Part shown: piece by piece, positions 24,330 through 36,886 of the stretch
How positions within the stretch are numbered: position 1 is the stretch's first letter
How the letters are laid out: every line of letters starts with the position of its first letter
Position numbers and translations under genes: made by a program
Assembly (NCBI RefSeq): GCF_039555335.1
Contig: NC_092628.1
Span: forward strand, 56,779,547 to 56,843,546
Length of the DNA: 64,000 nucleotides
Source of the DNA: Amphiura filiformis
Taxonomy: Eukaryota > Echinodermata > Ophiuroidea > Amphilepidida > Amphiuridae
Direction of reading: 5' to 3'
Notes under the pieces: generated by a model
Seen by the model: only the letters and a program-made list of their open reading frames with translations
Told to the model about the DNA's origin: nothing
Databases searched by the model: none

Positions 24330-25600
24330 CGCTGGTTTTACTAGTGCAACTAAACTATTATGCGGATGTTGTAGCAGTTTTTATTGAAATATATCCAGTA
24401 ATTGAAATCGGTTGTTATAAACTTAATTCCGTTTCCAACTGACAAATTCAGCACTCGCAACTTCCTAGGAAAGCCACAGAACAGATGTTACCTGCAAAAA
24501 GGAAAGTTAGTGTCAGTTCAAGTCATAATCTCCCGGCAAATCCTCACCATACTCACTGCAAAAACAGTGTTTAGAAATCGAAGACAGATTGGTGTGTAGA
24601 AAGTTAAATGTCTAGCGTTTAAAAACTTAAATGTTTAGATCCTAAAGACGTACAGTATTTTGGCATGAGAGCTCACCAGACACACAAAATTGTATTCTGA
24701 ATATGAGGAATGTCCTTCTGATATTCAATATATATAGTTTTTTAAATTCGCGATAAAATACAAATTTTATGGCAAATTATTAAAAAGTGATATTTTGATT
24801 TAGGCCTGGCCTATGTCTTCAAACAAAATTTTGATAGCTAATTCTGTTTTGTATAAATTTTTAGCGCCTCGGGATAATGTTGGTCATGGCGCTTTCCAAA
24901 TTTATATATATATATATATTACATTACATTAATACATTACATTATATTACATTGTTACATTCCGTGCCTAAAATGCAACAATAACAAATTGTTTACCAAG
25001 TAGAAAAGTGTGTATTAGGTTAATATTTAGAAATGATAAAATGAAAATAGATACATGTACATTAATACATGGTATGACCTTCATTAAATGTGAACCTTTT
25101 CCTTATAACCGTTGGAAATCTGTTACCTTAAATATGGATATTGTTATCTGCATGAATTATTGAAAATGAAAATGGCCAGATAAAGAAAATGTATGAATAT
25201 AAATATCTGAAACTGTGTAAAACTACATATTATAGACACATAGCAGAGGACAGAGTAGGCTATACCATAGCCTAGTGCTTATAAAAGTGCCTTAATTTGG
25301 AATGTATTTAACCAGTGTTAACATCACTTGAAAATGAAAGTAATGAAACCATTTTTTCACCAAAAGATATTCTATTTGAAGTTATTCACACCTTTTTAAT
25401 ATACACATATGCCATAACCCTCTGATAAATCTATAATAGTTGAACACTGTTATTCACAACAGTGTTATTCACAATCACTGACAAAATGCACACCGAAAAT
25501 CAAATATAAACATTGCGCTACGTTCAAAACGTGATCTCTTGTGTGCGATCAGCTGTGCACATCAACATATCATTACATACAGTGAAAGCAAACTTAGCTG
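24330..25600. other. No gene recognised
   Basis: Short AT microsatellite and 'attacattacatt' repeats at about 24905-24960. Otherwise nothing supported. Confidence 0.4.
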
Positions 25601-25613
25601 GTGCAGTACTTAC

Positions 25614-25779
25614 CTAAAATATTCAGGTCATCTGACGGCGTGTGCTTCACATTGGCAAGACTATCTACAAGCAATGCACATTTTGTAAACAGAATATGAT
25701 TGAATAAAATATCATTCAGTCTGTGAATGTGCCAGTCATCACTTTCTCTTTTTTGTCGCCTCTTGAAAGGTATGTTGAC
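25614..25779 (-). CDS. Candidate internal exon of an unknown protein
   Basis: On the minus strand an acceptor CTATCTGCAG is followed by 166 bp open in one frame and a strong donor GTAAGTACTG. The peptide starts VNIPFKRRQKRESDDWHIHR and ends near TPSDDLNILG; it is charged with a short hydrophobic middle. I do not recognise the family. It ends in phase 1, and a 2-nt-start acceptor exists before the SPEC3-like exon downstream on the same strand, so the two could belong to one transcript, but that is inference. Chance ORFs of this size are common here; the paired splice sites are what raise it. Confidence 0.3.
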
Positions 25780-27365
25780 CTGCAGATAGTACCTTAATGC
25801 AGTGTGTATGTGAGTTGAACGGAGTGACGCAGTGGAATTGTAAAAAACAAAAATATCGACTCCAATGAGATACACCAGTGTCGCAAACGGATTGTGTTAC
25901 ACTGGTGTTAAAGGACGATCCCTGTAGATGAGGTTGACCTGAGGGGATTGATCTATTTTGTAGCAGGGAAGGTCTGTCTGGTAAGCAGAGAAGTGTAAAC
26001 ATTGTATTGTGGTGTAAATTCATGTGATTGCGTTTTAATAGTTCTATACACAAGATGAATATCGACATACATGTATCTACTACTTTGCTATTTTTTTTTT
26101 TTATATCGGAGCACTATTTAGGTGCTTTTATCTGGAGCGACCGTGGTGAAACGGCTTGAGGGAGCATTTCCCATTCAACTGAACTGTGAGGGAAATTCCC
26201 TATTTGGTAAACAGTAAAATCACTGATATAAAGCGTCTCGTACCACAAAAAAATTAATTTTGTTCTTGGTATTTGGCAAATTTGGTTGTATTTCAAAGAT
26301 ATTAAATTATGTTGCCCTGGGAAATAGCTTCGTTTGGTTTCATTATTACTCAAAACCACGACCTCAATGTTTTTTTGAACAAGAATTATACAAGAATTTT
26401 AGAGAACATATTTTCTTTTCAATATATTTAATACTTATATGTTTTCTGTATTCAGAATCAGCCTGTGCATTTTTGGTTTATATTTTAACATGTAATTTTC
26501 ACATTTGTTTAGTAAGTGTGTATATTTTTTCTTATAAGGTTTACGCTGTGCAATTGTGTTTTTATATTATTGTACGGAGAATGTGATTGTCAACTGTACA
26601 CCTTTGTTCCATAACCATTAAGGTATAGGACATTTTTTGTTTTTGCTATAGCCCCCAAATGAAATGTATTTAATTATGTTAAATTGTACTCACTCAGGTA
26701 GCATTGTGTGTGAATTTTACATCCGAACTAAGTGCTATTCTTTTTTTATGGGCATTTTAGTGTCTAAAATGGCCCAAAATGAGAGTTTTTCAATATTGCC
26801 GTCCATTTCTAATAGTAGTAATCGTCACCCCCATAGACTTTACATGTAAAATAAAAAGGCTCATAAAATTTAATAGCACCTAGTTCGGATGTAAAATTCA
26901 CACAAAATGCTTTTTGAGTGATTACAAAGATAATCAAATACTTTTCATGTGGGGGGTATGTGGAGTTTTTTTAAATGTATACAAAATATGTATTATGTTT
27001 ATATTGTATACTTATTTGTCTTAACATTTTGCTTGTAACAGTTATCTGGACCTCTTGGGAGACCAGTACGTATGTATTGAAAGAGCTATCCAGAATAAAG
27101 AAAGATTAAATAAATAAATAAATTGTACAATGAAATTTCACAATAAAATGTCCATTGGAAACAAAGGTGTGTACGTGATAAATTATCTATTTGCACCCTA
27201 GAAGCATGGACATCACTATATTGAAAATTTAGCTATATCACGTTTTAACTAAGGAATATTTTTTATAGAAGCCCTATACATTATCTATTTGAAAATTTAT
27301 TTTGAGGAAAAAACGTATGTGGTATGTTTTGTGAGCCATTTGTAATGAGAAGTATCATCATTTTT
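25780..27365. other. No gene recognised
   Basis: AT-rich sequence. The + frame 26260-26586 is hydrophobic and Tyr/Phe-rich, as expected of T-rich DNA, and is not called. Confidence 0.35.
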
Positions 27366-27367
27366 TC

Positions 27368-27590
27368 AGGCCCGTAGCCAGGATTTATTGGCGGGGTGTG
27401 GGTTGCGGGGAGGGGGATAAAACGGCTTTTTATGGATTTTTCCTTCAAACAAGAAAGGCTTTATTTCAACGTTTTTACACACACAAAAATGGGACTTTTT
27501 GTTCTCCTTCAAAAAAAGGGCTGATTTTCAACCGGACCCTTTTCCGGATTGGCATGGGGGTGTCGCACTCATACACCCTAGGCTAAGGGC
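27368..27590 (+). repeat. Probable interspersed-repeat fragment
   Basis: A GC-richer island beginning GGCCCGTAGCCAGGATTTAT stands out from its AT-rich surroundings in base use. It looks like part of a transposon, but no ends were found. Confidence 0.35.
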
Positions 27591-27921
27591 CTGCATTTTT
27601 ATGCAAGTATTGTGTGATTTAGTTGTAATCTTCTAAAGTACAATAGAAATATAACGGTATCTACACATAACGGAAATGAGTTATGTTACTGCTGATGAAT
27701 TCTCAGCAAACATGTTATTGTTTTAATAAACACATTTTTACCCTTTCATTTTGATGGTTTTTTTTTCAATATTGCTATATAAATAAGAATTAGATTTGTC
27801 AATGTGATAGAAATAACCACTCAGTAAACTCAAAAAGTTTTACAGAAAACGTTTAACTGTCAGGTTCCATAAGGGTATATATATAAAGGGTAGAAAATTA
27901 ACTGCGTCGACATTTGATGAA

Positions 27922-28110
27922 GGAAGCAAAAGAAGCGAAGAATAATTATAATGTCGTAAAAGAATATTTTATTACACGAATTTTCGGGCCTCGCCCTTCG
28001 TCAGGTGACAAAAATAGTGTTGTGAGGCCTACACAAGAGAAACATTTTAATCATGTTTTAAATGTTTCTCTTTGTACGACATTATAATTATTCTTCGCTT
28101 CTTTGCTTCC
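27922..28110. mobile_element. 189-bp inverted-repeat element
   Basis: GGAAGCAAAAGAAGCGAAGA (27922) and its reverse complement ending at 28110 form ~37-bp TIRs that continue through 'ataattataatgtcgta'. The outer flanks share a TATATATAAAGGGTA word. No ORF. Confidence 0.8.
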
Positions 28111-29040
28111 TATATAAAGGGTATATATATAAAGAGTATAAGTGAACAATTTTAGTTGTGTATCGGTTTAAACTCTACCAATATTATATATACACGTTTT
28201 AAAACTACCTTTCAAAATATTGACAAAATATTTTCACAAATGTTTGTCAACAAATATTTTACAATAAGATTTTGATATCATTTTGAAAATGTTGCTGTAG
28301 TGATTTTTTTACATAAAACGTTTTAAACACGTTTTTATGACATTTATATAACCCAACATTTAAATGTTATAATAAAGTTTTGAAGAAAAAAAACGTTTAT
28401 AAGATGTTTACAATAACTTATAATAATATTTTAACAACATTTTTGTGTTTGGATATATCAACTCCATATTATAACAACAAAATCAATGAAATGTCTGTAT
28501 GTCACTTTGGCACAAACTTTGATAGTAATTGACAATATTAAAATGTTAAAATTTCTGAGTTCTGTCCCAACGCTATTTCACCTTTTAACATATTTAAAGG
28601 AAATGTTATTTGATCTATAATCGGTTAATGAAATTGATTATCCTACCGGTATTGACACGATAGAGAGCGCTGTTTCGTTTTACACCCGGGTTTTACACAT
28701 TACATGCACATGAGATATTAAGCGTAAGCGGGTGTGGGCGGTGTGAATGAGGGTATATCATGTACTTGGGGTATGTAAATGTGATATGTGCTTGTTAATA
28801 CCAACGCTCTGCAGGGTCTATTGTTCTATTGTTTCCGATTAGAGTGCTGACATATTTGAAAATGTTGCCAATCAATATTCATGAGAGTGTACATTCAACG
28901 TCCAGTTTGCGAAATTGGGTGAGTTGTGTTTGGTAGGTGTGAAATACATCTGACTGGGCGTTTTAATTACGTAACGAATAAAGGCATTGACATCATCGAA
29001 TGGCTGCCCAGTGCTGTTATGTGTTTAGTTATTATATAGG
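28111..29040. other. No gene recognised
   Basis: Very AT-rich, with many small 'acgtttt/aaaacgt' and 'aatattttaac' words. Nothing coding. Confidence 0.4.
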
Positions 29041-29079
29041 CCTAATAATTATTATTAAATGTATTCATCATTCCTTTCT

Positions 29080-29365
29080 TTTCCCTTCTCTGTCAAGTAC
29101 TTATTCTTTCCTAGGCCTACACTTTATCACTCCCTCGCTCTCATTGTCCCTCTCACCTCCCTCTCTCATTCCCATCATTTTCCTTATATTTCTATTTATC
29201 TACTTGTCTTTATTATATATTTTTATTTCACCCTTCCTCCAGCCCTCCCTCATTCTCTATATCCCTCCTCCCATCTTCCTCCCTCCTCCCCTCCCAAGAC
29301 TTCTCACAGAGGTGAATCTGCCCCTCCCCAACCCCCTCCCCTCTTTGGGTACGCCACTATTTCTA
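29080..29365 (+). repeat. Pyrimidine-rich (CCCTC) tract
   Basis: Strong C+T strand bias. The Pro/Ser/Leu-rich open frames here (29000-29388) are explained by that bias. Confidence 0.7.
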
Positions 29366-29399
29366 TACCAATCTCCTTCTTAAAATAAAATTAAATGGA

Positions 29400-30845
29400 C
29401 ATTTTTTTAAAACAACCTTTATAGGCCTATACTTATACTTACATGTATACGTATAGCGATTACCATTATGGACTGGACATGGCAGCTTTCATACATTCTA
29501 ATGTGTAATCGATCAGCGAGAGCATTCAATTTATTTAAATGAAACGCCTAACGTCAGGTGGGTGGTAAAGATGATTGCATCGACAGATAAAGCCTCCTTA
29601 TAGATTTCAGACCCACACAAGCACACATTTGGGATACGTTAGTACAATGGTACCACTTTACACATGACTGCCCTTACACATGACTGTAGTGTGGTCACTT
29701 ATTGATACTCGCCTGTTGTGCAGAGCGTTAATATGATGCCGGATCAGTGACCAATTTAATGGCGGAACCCTTTATTCGAAACAATGGTACCACTTTTATG
29801 AATAGCCTGTCGCAACTTCTAATCGGCATCAAACGAACAAAAGATTATATAATCTATTGCGACTCTATTTCTATTTAAAAGCTCTTTGGTTAATACATGT
29901 TTGTGGGATGGGTGTATCGATACAAGGGACAAAGGGATGAACACAGCTGATTTAACGGGTTAGGCCATTTTAAATCGACTTTCGAAAAGTTTTTTGATAC
30001 ATTCATTGATTTCTCAAAAAGTAAAAATCGCAGTTTAACAAATAACGGTTCAAATGAAAGCCATTATTGGGGGCTAATTGTTGTATCACTATGAAAGGCC
30101 TGACACCAATATAAACACTTATTTCGGTGACCCAAGTTCATGGTCATTTCTGCTCACGCACTTTTTACAGATGGCCTAGAATTTCATATTTCGGTTTCAG
30201 CGATTGCCCGAAAAAGGTGGTATGTTTTTGAAAAGCGTTTCCGCTTGGAATGTAGATAGTTGTTGTTGCTATTACTGTTCGCGATTTTAATTTATGCACT
30301 TTTTAGCCGACAATTTTCAATGCATTTTACATAATAGAAATGTCGCTGGCATAAATACCGATATTTTTAACAGTATCGTTTTTTAAATCAAAATACCATC
30401 CAAAAGAGTTCCCAATACTTTTATGAAACCGTAGATACCAAATCGGACTGCAGGTGATGAACAGATTTTGAACTAGAATTAAAAGAACCAGCGTAGGCCT
30501 TCTCAAAATGTACTTTTTTAAAATATCGAGTTGTTTAAATTTGGACTGCTTTTTCCTTGTTTTTTATAACAAGAAAATGCTTTACATACCCCAAACTTCT
30601 CACATAGTCTTGGCTAAGTGTCCGTTACTGGTTGATATTATTAGAATTAAACGATTTTCATGATTAACTTACTTTTACCGCAATGTTTTCCCTCGCAATG
30701 TTCAAATATATCCCCAAAATGGCGTTGCTTTCTGTCTCACATTAATGACAAGGTTATCCCAAGATGTGTGAGAGTTTCTGACACTATATTCACGGGTATT
30801 CTATAGCTATTCAAACATATACAAATTTGGCTGGTTTGCGATAAG
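29400..30845. other. No gene recognised
   Basis: AT-rich sequence without supported features. Confidence 0.4.
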
Positions 30846-30846
30846 C

Positions 30847-31646
30847 TATACCATTTTCACCCTGATGTGGTAGACTGGATCCTTCAGTTTTTCAACAACT
30901 ACGCACGGTCATCGGGTTGTGCTGTTGGTGAAGAGGGCGCAACACTAAATCACTCCGCATTTTATGTAACAACGAAATTCGGCTAATATAGTCCATAGTG
31001 AAAATGAGATTGTAGCGACCATATCTACCGACATGTTCACTTTAAATCACTCAATATTGGCTCATATGAATTCGACAAGTGTCTTTAATGATAACATGCA
31101 GAAAAAACTGGACAATTGATCTCAAAAGCAATTCTCTGTGGCGGATTAAGAGAAAACACGATTTTGAAATGTGAGTGGTGAGTTTAGTATATTTTTAGCT
31201 ATTTTTTTTTGCACCGCAAAATAACGAAAAAAGTCAATGGTCATCGATATATGTCGACAAAAGTTTTGGAATCTAGAGAAACAGAGCTTTAATTTGATAC
31301 CAAATTTATTTTGCCAAGTATTGCAGGGACACCAGGAATGGCGCTTGAAGTAGGCCGAATTCACACGTTATCCTATGGGACGCTGAATTAGTGCTGCGCC
31401 CCCTGAATAAGGCAAAGTGACGGATTGTGGGTAAATAAAAGACGCCGTCATTAGAGGCCAGAAGGATTCAGGCTACTGATATGGCAGTGACATCAGCACT
31501 GTATGAATTTCATTACACTCCCTAGCGTTCGATCAAAGCGCTGGTGTACACTCGCACGCGCTTAAAGACACCGCATAGATGCGCGAGCGAAACAGCTGCT
31601 TCAACGCGTTGACGTCACTGCCACATCGGGGTGAAAACTGGTATAG
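30847..31646. mobile_element. ~800-bp inverted-repeat element
   Basis: CTATACCATTTTCACCCTGA (30847) and, inverted, CTATACCAGTTTTCACCCCG at about 31622-31646 give a ~26-bp imperfect TIR. The interior has no transposase. A 'caacaactacgcacggtcat' word inside resembles 3340-3360. Confidence 0.5.
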
Positions 31647-31874
31647 GTCAGGCTTCCTCAAATAGGTTTGTTGAAGCGCCACATGAAATAAAAGACTGAA
31701 AAGCGCCACTCAATGGCTGCGAAGCAGCTTTCGCGGTGCTTTAGCACGGCCGGGGAGTCAGAGGGTGCCCCTGTGAAGTTAACGTGTTTTTTTTTAAGTT
31801 GAGGTGCAAATGACGCCATTTGGTGCAATATTTTGCACTATTTTAGCCTGTCTTTACACGGAGAACATGGGAAT

Positions 31875-31877
<3 letters not shown>

Positions 31878-31909
<32 letters not shown>

Positions 31910-31915
31910 TTTCAA
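31878..31915 (+). repeat. (TTTA)n microsatellite
   Basis: Nine or so perfect TTTA units. Confidence 0.95.
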
Positions 31916-33120
31916 ATCTAAACGGCGCCTCGCGCCACTCGGGAAGCCACGCTATTTGCGGACCCCTGGTATAGGTAATGGATGACTATGAAAACTTTCC
32001 GCATACCGAATATGGGTTTAGCCCATATTTAATTGCCTTTAGGCCCTATGATTTATTTTTAGAAAAGAAAGCCTAAGACTGGAGCCTAATCAATTGAGAA
32101 GGGAATGGATTTTGTCACAGTAATATCAAAATTAATATCGTCCATAACAAGAAGGAATGCATCACGATTTTTGATATCCAGCTATAGTATTTTAATTGAT
32201 TTACACTGAACATGAAGCTATAATATCTCTACTATATAGCTTCATGCATGGACATTTGCAGACCGACCTTCTCCATGTAGCGAGTACCACATTAGATTGT
32301 GTTTACAAGAAATATATAATAAGCGCCACTTCCACGAAATGTCCTATATGCCAGCAGCTTTGATGATAATATATTATCTACAACATCACACCTGTTTTTC
32401 AAGAACTCTCTTTTATCTATTCACCTCAAAGAAAGGATTAGAATTATTATAATAGAATCCCTGACCTGATGCAACGCATTTTTAATGAGTTGCTGAGGGA
32501 CTAGAAATCTTTATGGTCGAATGAACAACGTATGACCACTACACAGGTCAATGGCCTTATTGTGTTCTGGCGGGTTATTTAAAAGCACGGTCCCTGAATT
32601 TTTCCAGACAAGGAACAATAGGAACAAATTGCCTGGCAATGGGGTCACATATAATCCCAGTCTATAGTGTGATCAGAACATTATAGGCAGGTAATCATTA
32701 TAGTATAATCAGTACGAAAAGTCCAATGCGATTTTTAATGTATTTAAAAAATTCACAGAACCACTTTTTAGCGGGAATTTTTGGAAGTTACACAGCGGAA
32801 GTTGTAAAATGGTTGAAATACTACAATATTACGGCGTAAACAAGAATATGTTTGTTTGGTCTTTGTTCCTACAGCCACATCCCTTAATTTATCCTTGGGT
32901 ATGGAATGTGTTATGTACCCTAAAATATTCCATAATATTCATTAAAAGTTATGTGTTTTGTCATCATTTTCACTAGTTTTGATAAGTTATCTCCATTTGT
33001 TTGAATTTGGAATATTCTGGAAATTCATAGAGAATTCTAGAATGCTAATGATTAAAGTGATCAAGAAACTCATATCTAGTTACAATAACCCCAATCGCCA
33101 TTTTAACTTCCGATTTTTGA
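31916..33120. other. No gene recognised
   Basis: AT-rich sequence; nothing supported. Confidence 0.4.
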
Positions 33121-33123
33121 GAG

Positions 33124-33349
33124 CACTTTTGGGACACTTTGACCTCTGACATATCGGGAAAATTGCTCAAATTAGTATTCATTTATTTATTTATTATTGT
33201 AATAATGTTATCATTAACAGTACTCTTAACAATTAATCTATATCATCATATTCATATTTTTCAAACAATTTTTATTCTAGTAAAACATTTTAAAATAATA
33301 TTTTGTATGCACATCGTGATGGGTCAGAGGGCAAAGTGTCCCAAAACTG
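33124..33349. repeat. Inverted repeat pair
   Basis: About 30 bp at 33124-33153 (with TGGGACACTTTGACCTCTGA) recurs inverted at 33319-33349. The outer flanks also look loosely complementary, so this may be the core of a decayed foldback element. Confidence 0.5.
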
Positions 33350-34228
33350 CCAAAAACTGCAAAAACTATCCCACAATGCATTGTAAAATTTCAATGCCGA
33401 TTTGGCATATACATACGTAGAAATTTCTGGAATGATTTGGATGATCAAGCATCTTCTAGAACATTAAGTGGTGGCGCTATTACAGTAACCATCTACATAC
33501 ACACACTAATGAAATCTGATTGGTTTATGTTGATGTACACTGATTAATGAGTCTGATTGGCTTGTGGTGATGTAATGAACTATTTTAAGAAATGATGTAA
33601 TGTTCCATGTGGGATGATTATTCTAGAATGGTAAGAAATGATATAGCCTGGATAGGAAATGATCTGGAGAAGCTGTATGAACTTCTAAGACGGAACTGTG
33701 AAATTTATGTTAGCCAGTATTGGTACAAAAGCTACCATATCTGAAGTCTTCAAACTTCTGTTCGCGGTTCTTGTGTGTTAAAGAGAATAAAATACGCCAA
33801 AGGTGGTAGTAGAGCCAATAGTGCTCGATGGTGCTGTCGACTCAAAGAAGTGGCAGACTGAAATATCGCAGCTCCCTATACATGTTATAGCCATCACCGA
33901 ACGGTGGTATTTTGCTGGACTAACATAGTGTGTTATTATCTGACTGTCAAGTGGAGCAGAAAGCGTGCTCAAAACAGTCAAAAGATTTCCCGAGAGAGCA
34001 GTTTACGGTCAACATTGAAGACCATTTGGAGAACACTAACATAGCAGCTAGGATAGCCGGACATTGGACATTGCCGGATCTTGGATCAAGAACTTGGATT
34101 CAAAGAAATCTCACCAGATCTTCAGATAATCAAGATCAAGTTTAATTATTGTATGATTCTGTATTGTTATTTGATTGTCAGCCATACTGCACTACAGCAA
34201 GCACGTAAACACACCGTTTATTATATAT
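33350..34228. other. No gene recognised
   Basis: The frames at 33778-33981 (-) and 33930-34145 (+) overlap with no recognised motif. Confidence 0.35.
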
Positions 34229-34471
34229 ATATACAGCCTGTCTCAAAAAAAGTTGTGCAAGTGAAAAGCGCCCTCTTTGACAATTAGAAAATATTGTTGT
34301 GACATTATGCTTACATCAACGTCAAGGGCGCAGTCTTAGCTCTCAAATGCCGTTTGTTCTGTTCGATTTGCTTGTTGCAATCTCGAGATATGTTTATTTA
34401 ACAACGAAAGGGTAAAATCACAATTGTGCCACTTTTGCTAGGGAAGAGAGCTGTACATGTAAATCAATGAT

Positions 34472-34550
34472 ATAGCTGATGTTGACGCGTCTAATATACT
34501 CTCCCTGCGGGGCTCGTGCATTAGACGCATTATTCGCATCAACATCAGCG
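34472..34550. repeat. Hairpin in the foldback element
   Basis: GCTGATGTTGACGCGTCTAA (about 34476) pairs with 'ttagacgc..attcgcatcaacatcagc' ending near 34550 around a CCCTGCGGGG loop. Confidence 0.75.
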
Positions 34551-34600
34551 CGAGTGCATTATTTTGTCTAATTTCTCTCCCAACAAGTAATATAAACTTA

Positions 34601-34866
34601 TAAGGTCCGTATGCACAAAAGAGTTAGACCGGGTAAAAAGTTAGACCTGATCTAAGTGGAATTTAGTACCATGAGAAAGGACATTTTCCTTTACATTTGC
34701 TTACGTTATTTTGTATTGTTTTTGAACGTTGCATTAAAATCTTTAGAATTTGCTAGCTACTCTAGGAAGGAAATAAGAGTAAAGGACCATTCCTGGTGGA
34801 ACTTAATTCCAGTTAGACCAGGTCTAACTTTAGACCCTCTCTAACTCTTTTGCATACGGACCTTAG
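34601..34866. mobile_element. Nested MITE (~65-bp TIRs)
   Basis: TAAGGTCCGTATGCACAAAA and its reverse complement at 34850-34866 begin ~65-bp imperfect TIRs rich in AGTTAGAC words. It lies wholly within the larger foldback element, so it inserted later. Confidence 0.8.
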
Positions 34867-35362
34867 TGTGCAATATTTGTTTGTCTTTTAACATGTCTTC
34901 GGTGACTAAGAGAACAGTATTTACCATGATAAAATCATTGACGTGCACATATATTTAATTTTACAGCAGAAAGTGAAAGATTTATTTATCTAAAAAAAAA
35001 AAAAAGAGAATCATTATTCCTGCATCATGATAAAATAGTAAAAAAAAAAAAAAAAACATTTGTGTTGTGTAATTGATGCATTCTTTTGATTTCACGAAGG
35101 AACTCTTGATAAACTTAATGCTATCGCTTATTTACATGCAAAGCTCTCTTCCCTAGTAAAAGTGGCACAATTATGATTTTACCCTTTCGTCGTTAATAAA
35201 GCATATCTCGAGATTAAAACAAGCAAATTGAATAGAACAAACGGTATTTGAGAGCTAAGACTATGCCCGTGACGTTGATGTAAGCATCGTGTCACAACGG
35301 TATTTTCTAATTGCCAAAGAGGGCGCTTTTCACTTGCACAACTTTTTTTGAGACAGGCTGTA

Positions 35363-35895
35363 GAACAACTTACATGTAACTAAGTTGTTCTATAATAATA
35401 AACAGTGTGTGTACGTGCTTGCTGTTGAGTGAACTCGGAAGCAGGTGATTTTGGCCTCAATTAAGTGACCATAACAAATGGAATGATCAAAGTACAATAT
35501 TTATACAAGATTAAGTCAACAACATGAACAATATACAGATAAAAGATTGACAAAATACACCATTTTGATTCTGGAAGTTTGACGTGACAGGTAACAGGTA
35601 AGGAACACATTAAAACACACTATGAATTGCTTCATTGTAAAATATTGAATAATAATAAAAACAAAATATGCATTTCCATTTGATCATTTAAAACATCACC
35701 CTTTCCTGCTGCTCCTCCCTGGTATGATATTTTCATTTCAATGGTTGTCATACATGTATCTGTTGACCGTTATCGATAGATTCCACACCTTCAGTCAGGT
35801 GTTTTTCACTGACGCACATTACCTATGCAACATTTGCAAAATCCCTGTATCATTAAAGACCATGTTGACATTTTGCTTCCTTTTCTTCGTACCAG
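35363..35895. other. Upstream region of CYP4 copy 1
   Basis: No clear TATA box or repeat. In both CYP4 copies similarity starts right after an ACCAG (35891-35895; 52074-52078) 14 bp before the ATG, which suggests a 3' splice site and thus a separate, unseen 5' UTR exon. Confidence 0.35.
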
Positions 35896-35909
35896 ATCAT
35901 CAAAATACC

Positions 35910-36077
35910 ATGGATCTCAGCACATCTTTCATTCTGGTAGGATGTTTCCTATTGGTTCCGCTGGTATACCTCATAGTCAGCATTGCAAAATTTACGAGAA
36001 CTGTACGTCACCATACCAAGGCAGTATTACAATGGCCAGGGCCGGAAAGGCATTGGTTCTGGGGAACTATGCATCAC
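35910..36077 (+). pseudogene. CYP4 copy 1 exon 1 (interrupted)
   Basis: Encodes the membrane anchor ([19 protein letters not shown]) and the [11 protein letters not shown] hinge. In copy 2 the exon ends GCATCAC before GTAAGC. Here the transposon follows GCATCACG. Confidence 0.9.
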
Positions 36078-36078
36078 G

Positions 36079-36464
36079 CCCGGTCCCCGCACTCCGTGCA
36101 TCCGCGGGTATTCATGCTTGTCGGTGAACTTTCAAAACACCCCCTTTTGCATCTCATTTCGCGAAGTTTTTAGGGGAAAAACACCCCTTTTTTAGCGATT
36201 TCGCGAATTATTTGCCCTTCGACAATACCCCTATTTTTGCTAAAACGCGAACTATATTTCTAATACACCCTTTTCTGGCAGAAACGCGTAGGCTGCTCTA
36301 TGAAAATACCCTTTTTTTTTCAATTTCGCGAACACATGGTTTGAAAAAAACACCCCTTTTCTGTGTGTTTCGCGAATCGCGTTTCTTCATCTGAAAACAC
36401 CCCTATTTCGCGAAATTTTCGACGAGCATGAATACCCGCGGATGCACGGAGTGCGGGGACCGGG
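36079..36464. mobile_element. 386-bp TIR element inserted at the exon 1 splice donor
   Basis: Both ends carry a 45-bp inverted repeat with one mismatch (outermost CCCGGTCCCCGCACTCCGTG). The 8-bp GCATCACG is present once in copy 2 but flanks the element here (36071-36078 and 36465-36472), so it is the target duplication. Eight-bp duplications occur in hAT, P and Merlin-type elements; the family is not certain. The interior is a degenerate repeat of 'cacccctttt' and 'tttcgcgaa' words with no ORF. The right duplication restores CAC before GTAAGT, so a normal donor exists after the insert. Confidence 0.92.
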
Positions 36465-36886
36465 GCATCACGTAAGTTTGTTAGCTTGTTGGTGGTCTAA
36501 TTGTTTTATGGAAAAAAAAAAGTATATCTCAAAGCTGTTGAGCGAGTTTGGTTTGCGGTGCGCATTTTGTCTGCGCGGAATTAATCGATTCAATTTGTTC
36601 AAAAAACATTTGTTGATAGAATTTTATTATGCGTATAAGAATAAGAATGTAAGTTTGAAAATTCCGAGTATCTCGAGCTATTTTGAGTCAGGGAGGGAAC
36701 GGAGGAAAATCATCCGCATTCCGCATTGGATTTGAAATCTTCACAAGCCTTGATTGAACCGGTTACCCTTTTTGGTCACATTCCTATACATTATTTGAGA
36801 CCGAATTAAACAGACTATATATTTCTCGTCTGACGTCAGGGCAAGGCTCGGCGTGATTGGTTGCTGACTTGCACAGTACGGGAATT

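Larger units (their letters stand above)
34231..35362. mobile_element. Foldback Tc1/mariner-type element with ~225-bp arms
   Basis: TACAGCCTGTCTCAAAAAAA at the left and its reverse complement at the right bound two long inverted arms (about 34231-34457 and 35140-35362), with TA at each end. The arms are imperfect (several substitutions and indels). The middle holds a separate hairpin and a nested MITE instead of a transposase. Confidence 0.85.

Noticed and set aside
29000..29388. Pro/Ser-rich ORFs on the + strand
   Set aside because: Result of the pyrimidine-rich tract; no domain, no splice context, two frames equally open.
35724..35909. Extended N-terminus upstream of the CYP4 copy 1 ATG
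   Set aside because: Open by chance; copy 2 has no similarity upstream of the 14-bp leader, and the anchor begins directly after the shared ATG.
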